A DNA stretch of 64,000 nucleotides from Candidatus Methylomirabilota bacterium (lineage in GTDB: Bacteria; Methylomirabilota; Methylomirabilia; Rokubacteriales; CSP1-6): NCBI GenBank assembly GCA_035764725.1, contig DASTYT010000115.1, positions 62,001 to 126,000 of the forward strand, given 5' to 3'. Position 1 is the stretch's first letter. Every line of letters begins with the position of its first letter. This document shows, one piece after another, positions 42,485-50,188 of the stretch. The notes below the pieces were generated by a model, which was not told the origin of the DNA, did not search any database, and saw only the letters and a program-made list of their open reading frames with translations. A program made the translations under genes and the position numbers.

Positions 42485-43396
42485 TCAGACCTCCTTGCCT
42501 ACCGTCACTTCGGTGTGAGATCCGGTGGTCACACGAGTCTCCGGCGCGGGGGCGATGCGCTGCGCGCCCGCGTACACGTTGAAACCTCCGGGGCGGAGAA
42601 ACCCCACGAGGGTCATGTCGGCGGCCAAAGCCATCTGGACGGCCATGCTCGACGGCGCCGACACCGCCGCGACCACGGGAATGCGGGCCATCCAGGCCTT
42701 CTGCATGATCTCGAAGCTCGCGCGCCCGCTCACCAACAGGACGTGGCGGTTCAGCGGCAGCCGATCGGCAAGCAGCATATGGCCGTTCACCTTGTCCACG
42801 GCGTTGTGGCGGCCGATGTCCTCGCGCAGGACGAGCATTCTGCCGTCGAGGTCGAACAGCGCGGCAGCGTGGAGGCCGCCCGTCTTCCGGAAGGTGGCCT
42901 GGGCGGACTCGAGCGTGCTCGTGATCCGCGAGAACAGCGAGGCGGGCAGCCGCCCGTCGAAGGCGACCGGCGCGCAGCCGGCGGTGAGCTCGTCGATCGT
43001 CACCTTGCCGCACACGCCGCACGCGGACGATGTCACGAGGCTCCGGCGCAGGCGCTCGCGGGCCACGCGCACGTCGCCCTTGAGGATCACGTTCATCACG
43101 TTGCCGACGCCGGGCGGGGCATCGGGATCACGATAGTGCGCGATCACGTCGAGGTTGTCGCGGCTCTGGACGATGCGCTCGGAGAAGAGCAGCCCCGCCA
43201 CGAGCTCCTCGTCGTGGCCAGGAGTGCGCATCGTGACGCTGAAGCTGCTGCCGCCCAGACGGATCTCGAGGGGCTCCTCGACGGCGAGATGATCGGGCGC
43301 TTCGAAGGCGTCCTGGGCGCGGACCTTCAGAACAGAGTGGCCTACATCGGCCACGCCCTTGGGGGCTTCCGGGGACTCAGTGACCCGGATGCTCAT
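42485..43396 (-). CDS. fdhD: FdhD, sulfurtransferase for formate dehydrogenase maturation
   Basis: A 303-residue cytosolic protein that passes sulfur from IscS to the bis-MGD cofactor of formate dehydrogenase. The key cysteine pair is in SSACGVCGK (Cys126, Cys129). Other family blocks are HDEELVAGLLFSERIV, LREDIGRHNAVDKVNGHMLL and LLVSGRASFEIMQKAWMARI. It is the first gene of the formate dehydrogenase operon and ends 4 bases before fdnG. Two starts are possible (43396 or 43420, eight codons longer), neither with a clear Shine-Dalgarno site; I chose the MSIRVTE start because relatives begin near there. Confidence 0.92.
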   Translation of the reverse strand: MSIRVTESPEAPKGVADVGHSVLKVRAQDAFEAPDHLAVEEPLEIRLGGSSFSVTMRTPGHDEELVAGLLFSERIVQSRDNLDVIAHYRDPDAPPGVGNVMNVILKGDVRVARERLRRSLVTSSACGVCGKVTIDELTAGCAPVAFDGRLPASLFSRITSTLESAQATFRKTGGLHAAALFDLDGRMLVLREDIGRHNAVDKVNGHMLLADRLPLNRHVLLVSGRASFEIMQKAWMARIPVVAAVSAPSSMAVQMALAADMTLVGFLRPGGFNVYAGAQRIAPAPETRVTTGSHTEVTVGKEV

Positions 43397-43420
43397 CTGG
43401 CTCGCATAAGCATACAACAA

Positions 43421-43591
43421 CAGGTGAGCGTGCGGCAGGTCTCCTCACCACGAGGCGGCCGCCGTGCCGCACCGCGCCAACTTCGCCGCCCGCGGGTCCC
43501 CGGTTCCCGCGACTCGGTGTGCTCAGTATGCTCCTGAAAACTCAGCGCGCCAGTGATCCACCCGACGGCGTCGCCGGCGATGACGGGACGC
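43421..43591. other. Intergenic stretch with no recognisable gene
   Basis: This 170-bp region upstream of fdhD has no convincing reading frame, hairpin or -35/-10 pair. A TATGCT box at 43416-43411 reading leftward might be part of the fdhD promoter, but no -35 box accompanies it. Confidence 0.4.
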
Positions 43592-43800
43592 TCAGCCGTG
43601 TCGCCCCGCCCCCTCCCCCGCCAGGCATGCGCGCATGCGCTCGGCGACCGCGGCGCCGTGCTCGGTGATCGACGTAAGATGCGCGCCGGGAATCGCGTGC
43701 ACGGACACGCGCGGCGCGACCCGCGACCACCAGAGATCGCGCGCGCGAGTAGAAGCCGCCCCCGTTGTAGTCGCCGTGGAAGAAGAAGAGCGGCGGCGGT
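43592..43800 (-). pseudogene. Thioesterase (NRPS/PKS type) remnant with internal deletion
   Basis: Reading leftward, one frame gives LFFFHGDYNGGGFYSRARD followed directly by LWWSRVAPRVSVHAIPGAH, then LTSITEHGAAVAERMRACL and a stop. The first part is the beginning of a thioesterase domain (F-F-x-H-G-D..G-G-G-F-Y). The second is its very end (x-x-x-VHxIPGxH around the catalytic His). The roughly 150-200 residues that should lie between, including the nucleophile, are missing, and no start codon or Shine-Dalgarno site is seen. It is therefore a deletion remnant, not a working enzyme. No other nonribosomal peptide or polyketide genes are in the window. Confidence 0.5.
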
Positions 43801-43840
43801 CACCGCCTCCGGGTCGCCCAGGCTACTATGGGCTCATCCC

Positions 43841-44509
43841 ATGACGCCCGACGAGCTGACCCGGTGGAGGAAGGCGGAGCGGCGGCGGCTGCTCGCCGCC
43901 CGAGAGGGCCTGGATGCGCACGCCCTCGAGCGTGCCCGGCTCCGCATCGACGCGCATCTGGAGCGCGCCTTCCCCGGCCTCGTCTCGACGCGACTGGCCT
44001 TCTGCTGGCCGATGCACGGCGAGTACGACGCGCGCCCGCTCGTGCAAGGATTGCGCGGCCGCGGCGCGGTGACGGCGCTTCCGGTGGTCGTGGCGCCGGG
44101 CCGTCCGCTCGAGTTCCGCGCGTGGCATCCCGACATCGCGCTGGCGCCGGGCCCGCTCGGCATCCCCTACCCCGAGGCCTCGGAGGCCATCGTCCCCACG
44201 GTGATCCTGGTGCCGATGATCGGATGGGACGCGGCCGGCCACCGGCTCGGCTACGGCGGTGGCTATTTCGATCGGACGCTGGCCACGCTCGACCCGCGCC
44301 CCACCTCGATCGGCGTGGGCTACGAGCTGAGCCGGATCGCCACCATCCATCCGCAGCCCTGGGACATTCCCATGGACTGGGTCGTGACCGAGCGCGGTGT
44401 GTACCGGCGCGACGGCGACGCGCTGGCCTTTCTCGGCGCGCCGCAGGCGGGGACGCCCGGGGCGGTCGCCTCCCCGGTCTGCTACGCGGACGAGATCGAG
44501 CCCAGCTAG
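43841..44509 (+). CDS. ygfA: 5-formyltetrahydrofolate cyclo-ligase
   Basis: A 222-residue enzyme converting 5-formyl-THF and ATP to 5,10-methenyl-THF in the cytosol. The N-terminal WRKAERRRLLAAREGLD matches the usual KxxxRxxxxxxR start, EYDARPLVQGLRGRG follows, and the P-loop-like GHRLGYGGGYFDRTLATL near residues 128-145 is diagnostic. The tail beyond DWVVTERGVYRRDG is about 25 residues longer than in typical enzymes. There is no Shine-Dalgarno site before the ATG at 43841, and a TACTAT box ends 11 bases upstream, so translation may be from a nearly leaderless transcript. Formate/C1 metabolism links it loosely to the adjacent formate dehydrogenase. Confidence 0.9.
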   Translation: MTPDELTRWRKAERRRLLAAREGLDAHALERARLRIDAHLERAFPGLVSTRLAFCWPMHGEYDARPLVQGLRGRGAVTALPVVVAPGRPLEFRAWHPDIALAPGPLGIPYPEASEAIVPTVILVPMIGWDAAGHRLGYGGGYFDRTLATLDPRPTSIGVGYELSRIATIHPQPWDIPMDWVVTERGVYRRDGDALAFLGAPQAGTPGAVASPVCYADEIEPS

Positions 44510-44519
44510 GCGGCGCCCC

Positions 44520-45227
44520 TCAGACCCCGAGATACGCCCGCTGGACGCGCGGATCGGCGAGCAGGGCGTCGTGCGAGCCGGCCAGCGCGACGCGGCCGGT
44601 CTCGAGCACGTAGCCGCGATCGCAGAGCTCGAGCGCCTCGACCACACGTTGTTCCACGAGCAGGATGGTAAGGCGGCGCGCGGCGCGGATCCGACCGATG
44701 GCCTCGAAGATCTGCTCCACGATGCGCGGGGCGAGACCCTGCGAGGGCTCGTCCAGCAGCAGGAGATCGGGCAGCGACATCAGCCCGCGCCCCAGCGCCA
44801 GCATCTGCTGTTCTCCGCCGGAGAGCGAGCCCGCGAGCTGTGCGCGGCGCTCGGCGAGCACGGGGAAGAGCTCCAGCACGGAGCCGAGAGTGGCGCGTCG
44901 CGCCGCGCGTGCCGCCGCCCGGTATGACCCGAGCTCGAGGTTTTCCAGCACGGTCAGCGACGGGAAGACGCGGCGGCCCTCCGGCACGTGCGCGATGCCG
45001 AGCGCGGCGCGCTGATGCGACCGGAGCGGCGTCATGTCGCGGCCGCGGAGCTCGAGCCGGCCCGCCGCCGGACGCACCGAGCCGGAGATCGTCTTGAGCA
45101 GCGTGCTCTTGCCCGCGCCGTTCGGGCCGACGATGGTGACGAATTCCCCCTCGTTGACGTCGAGGGAGACGTCTTCCAGCGCGCGCAGGCCGCCGTAGGC
45201 GACGCTAAGGCCGGAGATCCGCAGCAT
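44520..45227 (-). CDS. livF: Branched-chain amino acid type ABC importer, ATPase LivF
   Basis: A 235-residue ABC ATPase. Walker A is GPNGAGKST, the Q-loop region is HVPEGRRVFPSLTVLENLEL (the LivF-specific motif), signature LSGGEQQMLALGRGL, Walker B LLLLDEPSQGLAP and the switch His position is occupied by Gln in LLVEQRVVEAL (the known LivF substitution is E-Q-N/R). It drives solute uptake with the fused permease-ATPase and the LivH permease. Its ATG lies inside the end of the preceding gene (23-base overlap). It is the last gene of the operon and converges with the folate gene. Confidence 0.93.
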   Translation of the reverse strand: MLRISGLSVAYGGLRALEDVSLDVNEGEFVTIVGPNGAGKSTLLKTISGSVRPAAGRLELRGRDMTPLRSHQRAALGIAHVPEGRRVFPSLTVLENLELGSYRAAARAARRATLGSVLELFPVLAERRAQLAGSLSGGEQQMLALGRGLMSLPDLLLLDEPSQGLAPRIVEQIFEAIGRIRAARRLTILLVEQRVVEALELCDRGYVLETGRVALAGSHDALLADPRVQRAYLGV

Positions 45228-46980
45228 GGGCGGCGGCGTGACGGGCGAGCCAGCGCTTGCCCAGATATGCCTCGATGACGGCGGGATCGCGGGTCACGTC
45301 GCCCGGCGCGCCCTCGGCGAGCCGGCGGCCGTGGTCGAGCACGACGAGGCGGTCGGCGATCTTCACCAGGGCCTGCACGGTGTGCTCGATGATGACGACA
45401 GTGATGCCGTCGGCGCGCACGCGCCGGATCATGGCCGACATGATCTCGATGCCGTCGGTGGAGAGACCGGCCAGCGGCTCGTCGAGCAGCACGAGGCGCG
45501 GCCGCGTCGCCAGGCAGCGCGCCAGCTCCATCAAGCGCAGCTCGAGCGTGGTGAGGCCGGGCGGCAGCGAGTCGGCCCGCGCCTCGAGGCCCACACGCGC
45601 GAGGGCGTCGCGGGCCCGCGCGGCCGCCGCCGCGGGCGTGCCGCCGTGGGCGAACGCGCCGACGATGACGTTCTCCCGAACGGTCAGGTGCGGGAAGAAG
45701 CGCACGACCTGGAACGTGCGGCCGATGCCCCGGCGGCACACCGCGTGCGGGGGCAGCCCCGTGATGGGGTCGCCCTCCCAGCGGACCTGGCCGCCCTCCG
45801 GGAGGAGGAAACCGTTGAGGACGTTGAAGAGCGTGGTCTTGCCCGCCCCGTTCGGACCGATGATGCCGAGGATCTCGCCCTGGCGGACGTCGAAGCTCAC
45901 CTCGGAGAGCGCCTGCAGGCCGAGAAAGGCCTTGCTCACGCCGCGCACGTCGAGCAGGACGGCGCCGGGGACCACCGCGGGCGGCGCGGCCTCGCGTTCC
46001 CGATCGGCCGTCCCCGTTGCCGTCGCCACCGCCGCGGGCGCACGCCGACGCCGCAGGCGCCAGAACAGCCCCTCGGGGGCGAACATCATGATGGCCATGA
46101 GCGCAGCGCCGTAGACGACGCCCTGGATGCCGGGGAGGCGGTCGCCCACCGTGCCGTCCAGGATCTCGCTTACCGGGATCATGATCGCGGCGCCGATCAC
46201 CGGGCCCCACAAGGTGCCCACGCCGCCCACGAGGCAGACGACGAGCGTCTGCACGATCACGAGCACGCCGAACACCGCCTCCGGCGTGACCACGAAGAGG
46301 ATGGCGTGCGCGTAGATGGCGCCGGCCAGCGCGGCGGGCGCCGCGCTCAGCGCGTACGCCGCCATCTTGCAGCGGAAGGCATCCACGCCCATGGCGAGCG
46401 CGGCCTGCTCGTTCTCCTTGATGGCGCGGAGTGAGTAGCCCAGGCGCGAGCCTTCGATGAGGCGCGAGAGCACGAGCGTCGCCCCGAGCAGGGCGAGGGC
46501 GAGGAGATCGAAGGACCGCGGCTCCTCGAACTGCATGAACAGGAAGGGGTGGTCGCGCACCATCGGGATCGCCACCTCCTGAAAGCCGAGGTAGTCCATG
46601 ACGATCCTGAAGATGAGCGGATACGCCAGCGTGGCGAGGCCGAAGTAGATGCCGGCGAGCCGGAAGGTGGGGGTGCCGATCAGGAGCGCAGCGAGCACCG
46701 CGACCCCCGCCCCCGCGAACATGCCCAGCCACGGCGTGAGCTTCAGCTTGGCGGCCAGCAGCACGGTGGTGTAGGCGCCGATCCCGAAGAAGGCCTGGTG
46801 GCCGAAGGAGATCTGCCCCGCGTAGCCGCTGATGATGTTCCATGCGAGCCCCATCGCCGCCCACAGGAACACCAGGGTCAGGATGCGGTGGTGGTAGCGC
46901 TCGGTGAGGACGAAGGACAGCAGGAGCCCCACGGCGAGCACGCCCACGATGCCCAGCCCGCCCCGCGCGCGCTCGCTCAT
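45205..46980 (-). CDS. Fused LivM permease and LivG ATPase
   Basis: A 591-residue fusion. Residues 1-315 are a LivM permease with about nine helices (GLAWNIISGYAGQISFGHQA and SLRAIKENEQAALAMGVDAF are diagnostic). After an Arg/Ala linker (316-340) an ABC ATPase begins (SKAFLGLQALSEVSFDVRQG). Walker A is GPNGAGKTT, the Q-loop GRTFQVVRFFPHLTVRENV, Walker B LVLLDEPLAGLS and the switch His in IIEHTVQAL. The ABC signature is degenerate: LTTLELRLMELARCL instead of LSGGQ-type, as in some LivG proteins. Its first codon directly follows the LivH stop. The natural substrate may be a branched-chain amino acid or an aromatic acid. Confidence 0.92.
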   Translation of the reverse strand: MSERARGGLGIVGVLAVGLLLSFVLTERYHHRILTLVFLWAAMGLAWNIISGYAGQISFGHQAFFGIGAYTTVLLAAKLKLTPWLGMFAGAGVAVLAALLIGTPTFRLAGIYFGLATLAYPLIFRIVMDYLGFQEVAIPMVRDHPFLFMQFEEPRSFDLLALALLGATLVLSRLIEGSRLGYSLRAIKENEQAALAMGVDAFRCKMAAYALSAAPAALAGAIYAHAILFVVTPEAVFGVLVIVQTLVVCLVGGVGTLWGPVIGAAIMIPVSEILDGTVGDRLPGIQGVVYGAALMAIMMFAPEGLFWRLRRRRAPAAVATATGTADREREAAPPAVVPGAVLLDVRGVSKAFLGLQALSEVSFDVRQGEILGIIGPNGAGKTTLFNVLNGFLLPEGGQVRWEGDPITGLPPHAVCRRGIGRTFQVVRFFPHLTVRENVIVGAFAHGGTPAAAAARARDALARVGLEARADSLPPGLTTLELRLMELARCLATRPRLVLLDEPLAGLSTDGIEIMSAMIRRVRADGITVVIIEHTVQALVKIADRLVVLDHGRRLAEGAPGDVTRDPAVIEAYLGKRWLARHAAAHAADLRP

Positions 46981-47874
46981 CTAGACGGCGCGGGCCCGCC
47001 GGCCGAAGAGGCCCTGCGGCCGCACGTAGAGCACGAGCAGGAAAGTCACGAACACGCCCACGTTCTGGAGCTGCAGCGGCAGCAGCAGCAGCGTGAGCGA
47101 CTGCACGAGCCCGATGACCAGCCCGCCCACGAAGGCGCCGGGAATGCTCCCGAGCCCGCCCAGCACCACCGCCACGAACATCAGCACGATGAAGTTCACC
47201 GCCACGTTCGGCTCGATGGGGTGGTAGGTGGCGAGGAGGCCGCCCGCCGCCGCGACCAGCGCGATGCCCAGGCCAAACGCGGTGCCGTGCATCACCCGCA
47301 CGTCGATCCCCTGATAGCCGGCGGCCTCGGGATCGTCGGCGGCCGCGCGCAGGGCGCGACCGAGATCGGTGCGGGTGAGGAGCGCGTAGAGCATGGCGGC
47401 CAGCGCCAGCGCCATGAGGAACGCGTACGAGCGCGCCTGGTTCAGCAGCAGCGGGCCCACCGCAAAGGCCTTGGTGGCGTAGGGCGCGTTGATGCCGCGG
47501 GGCATGGGCGAGAGGATCATCGTGGTCGCGTTGGTGATCACGAGGGACAGGCCCAGGGTGAGGATGAGCTGGGCGTCCATCTCGCGGTTGGGATCGCCGC
47601 CACCGGTGACGCGCGCGAGGAACGTCCGGTGCACGAGCAGGCCGAGCAGGAAGAACGGCGGCAGCGTGAGCAGCGCTCCCAGCAGGGGGTCCACGTGGAA
47701 GGCGATCGCGTAGTAGTAGGTGAGGTACATCCCCAGCATCATGAAGTCGCCCTGGGCGAAGTTGACGACCCGCATGACGCCGAAGATCAGCGCGAGGCCG
47801 ATGCTCATGAGGGCGTAGACGCCCCCCACGAGCAGCCCCGTCACCACGTACTGGGCGAGCTCGCTCGCGTGCAC
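46981..47874 (-). CDS. livH: Branched-chain amino acid type ABC importer, permease LivH
   Basis: A 297-residue inner-membrane permease with eight helices. GVYALMSIGLALIFGVMRVV and NFAQGDFMMLGMYLTYYY are LivH hallmarks, and the coupling loop is LGRALRAAADDPEAAGYQGI. VVLGGLGSIPGAFVGGLVIG near the end is typical. It pairs with the LivM half of the fusion protein. The start is a GTG without a clear Shine-Dalgarno site. The stop abuts the next gene with no spacer, so the two are coupled. Confidence 0.93.
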   Translation of the reverse strand: MHASELAQYVVTGLLVGGVYALMSIGLALIFGVMRVVNFAQGDFMMLGMYLTYYYAIAFHVDPLLGALLTLPPFFLLGLLVHRTFLARVTGGGDPNREMDAQLILTLGLSLVITNATTMILSPMPRGINAPYATKAFAVGPLLLNQARSYAFLMALALAAMLYALLTRTDLGRALRAAADDPEAAGYQGIDVRVMHGTAFGLGIALVAAAGGLLATYHPIEPNVAVNFIVLMFVAVVLGGLGSIPGAFVGGLVIGLVQSLTLLLLPLQLQNVGVFVTFLLVLYVRPQGLFGRRARAV

Positions 47875-47895
47875 GGCGAGCCGGCGCGGCCGCCG

Positions 47896-49116
47896 CTATT
47901 TGTGCAGGACGATGGGGCGCGTCGCCACCGCCGTCGGCACCACCGTGTACGGCTCGCCGTCCTGCCACTGCACGATGATGGGGCTGGCCCCCGTGCGGCG
48001 GCCACGCTCGTCGAACTTGATGCGGCTCGGGTACAGCGACGAGGGCGCGGGGCCGCTGGTGAGGTCGATCTTGGCCATGACCTCGCGGATCGCCTTGGGG
48101 TCGGCGGACTTGGCCTGCTCCACCGCTTCCTTGATCAGCCACACGTGGGCGTACGTGCAGAGCGGATCCTGGGTCATGAAGGGCTCGCCGGTGCGCTGCT
48201 TGAACTTCTTCACCAGCTCCTCCTGGCCCTTCATGGGATGGGCGGCCACCACGGTCTGGATGCCATCCATCGTCTCCTTGCCGATCGTCTTCACGTACTC
48301 CGGCGTGACCAGCCACGCCCCCACGCCCTGGATGGCGGTCTTCACCCCGAACTCCTTCACCTTCTGGAGCACCTGCACGGAGTCGGGGAAGTTGGTGGCG
48401 CCGTAGAAGACGATGTCGGGCTGGGTGGCGCGGAGCTTCTGCACGATGGAGGTCGCGTCCGCGAGCGGCGGCGTCCATACCTCGTCGGCCACCAGCTCGA
48501 TGCCCTTGGCGGCCAGGAGCTTCTCGCGCAGCGGCTTGAAGAAGAACACGGTGGCGGCGGTATTGTCGCCCACGAGGGCGGCCTTCTTGATGGGCCGGTT
48601 ATTCTTCTTGCCGACCTCGACCACGAGGTCGAGGGCCTGCTCGGCCTGCACCGACGAGACCGGCGAGGTCTGGAAGGTGTACTTGAAGCCGCGCTCGGTG
48701 ATGTTGTCGGCGTAGGAGAGGGAGAGCCACGGCACCTGCAGCCGCTCCGCAACCTCGGTGACGCCGAGGGTGAACGAGGACAGCCACGAGCCAATCCCGG
48801 CACTGATCTTCTCGCGCGTGAGCACGCGCTGCGCCGCGCTCACCGCCTTCTCCACGCTGTCGCCCGCGTCGGCCTCCCGCAGGACGAGCTTGGCGCCCCC
48901 CAGCGCCTTGATGCCGCCCTGCGCGTTGATCTCGTCGATGGCCATCTCTGCGCCCATCTTCTTGAGCTGGCCCTGACGCGCCCAGCGTCCGGACAGCGGC
49001 GCCACGAGGGCGATCTTCACGTCGTCGGCGGCTCGGGCGGGCGCGGGCAGGAGCGCGAGCGGGGAGGCGAGCAAGCACGCGAGCACGAGCGCGAGGGGAC
49101 GGGCGAGACGGCGCAT
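47896..49116 (-). CDS. livK: Branched-chain amino acid type ABC importer, substrate-binding protein
   Basis: A 406-residue periplasmic binding protein (PBP type 1, Peripla_BP_6). The signal peptide is residues 1-28 (LALVLACLLASPLALLPAP, cut near ARAAD). Typical blocks are VKIALVAPLSGRWARQGQLK, EMAIDEINAQGGIKALGG, LVLREADAGDSVEKAVSAAQ and QPDIVFYGATNFPDSVQVL. The first gene of the importer operon; it collects substrate outside the membrane. In this branch substrates are often aromatic or other carboxylates, not only leucine. A TATAGT box on the same strand (49179-49174) suggests its promoter lies in the gap shared with the divergent oxidoreductase. Confidence 0.9.
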   Translation of the reverse strand: MRRLARPLALVLACLLASPLALLPAPARAADDVKIALVAPLSGRWARQGQLKKMGAEMAIDEINAQGGIKALGGAKLVLREADAGDSVEKAVSAAQRVLTREKISAGIGSWLSSFTLGVTEVAERLQVPWLSLSYADNITERGFKYTFQTSPVSSVQAEQALDLVVEVGKKNNRPIKKAALVGDNTAATVFFFKPLREKLLAAKGIELVADEVWTPPLADATSIVQKLRATQPDIVFYGATNFPDSVQVLQKVKEFGVKTAIQGVGAWLVTPEYVKTIGKETMDGIQTVVAAHPMKGQEELVKKFKQRTGEPFMTQDPLCTYAHVWLIKEAVEQAKSADPKAIREVMAKIDLTSGPAPSSLYPSRIKFDERGRRTGASPIIVQWQDGEPYTVVPTAVATRPIVLHK

Positions 49117-49173
49117 GCGAAGGATCCTCCGACGTTGGAGTACGTGCGAGCCCAGGGAGAGCGAGCGGCGCCT

Positions 49174-49196
49174 ACTATAGCACGCTGAGTTATACT
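49174..49196. promoter_or_regulatory. Divergent -10 boxes between the importer and the oxidoreductase
   Basis: TATAGT on the leftward strand (49179-49174) and TATACT on the rightward strand (49191-49196) lie 11 bases apart in an 89-bp gap. No TTGACA-like box is at the right spacing for either. The rightward box ends 9 bases before the ATG at 49206, so that transcript may be leaderless. Confidence 0.35.
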
Positions 49197-49205
49197 TCCG
49201 CCGCC

Positions 49206-50186
49206 ATGCGAGCCGTGATCTGCCGCGCCTGGGGCCCGGTCGCGAATCTGAACGTGGAGGATGTCCCCGCCCCCGCGCCCGCCGACGACGAGGTGCTGAT
49301 CGATGTGCGCGCCACCTCGGTCAACTATGCGGACTCCATCATGGTGGCGGGCCACTACCAGACGCGGCCTCCCTTCCCGTTCAGCCCCGGGCTGGAGACC
49401 GCGGGGGTGGTGTCGCGCTGCGGCGCACGCGCCACCCGCTTCAAGCCGGGCGATCGCGTAATGGCCACCCTCGCGTGGGGCGGGCTCGCCGAGCAGGCGG
49501 TGGCGAAGGAAGCGGAGACGTTCGCCATTCCCCACGGCATGACATTTGAGGAGGCGGGCGCGTTCCCCATCGCGTACATCTCGAGCGACGTGGCCCTGCG
49601 CTGGCAGGGCCGCCTCGAGCGCGACGAGACGCTGCTCGTGCTCGGCGCGGCGGGCGGCGTGGGGCTGACCGCGGTGGAGATCGGCAAGGCGATGGGCGCG
49701 CGCGTCATCGCGGGCGCGAGCACCGCGGAGAAGCTCGCGGTGGCGCAGGCGCACGGCGCCGACGAGCTCGTGAACTACGCCACCGAGAAGCTCACCGAGC
49801 GCGTGTTGGCCCTCACCGGCGACAAGGGTGCGGACGTCTGCTTCGATCCCGTGGGGGGCGCGCTGGCCGATGCTGCCCTGTCCTCGCTGGGCTGGGGCGG
49901 CCGCATGCTGCTGGTGGGCTTCGTGGGCGGCGTGCAGCAGATCCCGGCCAATCGTCTCCTCGTGAAGAACCGCGCCGCCCTGGGCTCCTCGCTGCGCCAC
50001 TACCGCTTCAACGAGCCCGACAAGCTGCGCCGGTCCGTGGAGGCGCTCGTCGCGTGGTACCGGGAGGGCAAGCTCCGGCCGCTCATCAGCCACCGGTTCC
50101 CTCTCGAGCGCGCCGCGGAGGCCATCACCCTCCTCACCGACCGCAAGGCTCACGGCAAGATCGTGGTGCTCCCGGGGGCGCGCTGA
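49206..50186 (+). CDS. NADPH:quinone oxidoreductase family (zinc-free MDR)
   Basis: A 326-residue MDR-type oxidoreductase without zinc ligands. SVNYADSIMVAGHYQTRPPF and FSPGLETAGVV are the quinone-oxidoreductase N-terminal motifs. The NADPH-binding loop is VLGAAGGVGLTAVEIGKAM (A-A-G-G-V-G near residues 147-152). The C-terminal RFPLERAAEAITLLTDRKAHGKIVV is family-typical. It would reduce quinones or enoyl compounds in the cytosol. The next gene, an enoyl-CoA hydratase, starts 2 bases after its stop, so the two probably act on the same acyl intermediates. There is no Shine-Dalgarno site. Confidence 0.9.
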   Translation: MRAVICRAWGPVANLNVEDVPAPAPADDEVLIDVRATSVNYADSIMVAGHYQTRPPFPFSPGLETAGVVSRCGARATRFKPGDRVMATLAWGGLAEQAVAKEAETFAIPHGMTFEEAGAFPIAYISSDVALRWQGRLERDETLLVLGAAGGVGLTAVEIGKAMGARVIAGASTAEKLAVAQAHGADELVNYATEKLTERVLALTGDKGADVCFDPVGGALADAALSSLGWGGRMLLVGFVGGVQQIPANRLLVKNRAALGSSLRHYRFNEPDKLRRSVEALVAWYREGKLRPLISHRFPLERAAEAITLLTDRKAHGKIVVLPGAR

Positions 50187-50188
50187 GC

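Noticed and set aside
38813..43537. A 1574-residue open frame on the + strand
   Set aside because: It lies opposite the formate dehydrogenase genes, has Arg/His/Gly-rich low-information sequence and matches nothing; it is a GC-driven shadow frame.
45032..48478. A 1148-residue leftward frame across the Liv genes
   Set aside because: It is an alternate frame of livF, livM-livG, livH and the binding protein, all of which have clear domain motifs in their own frames.
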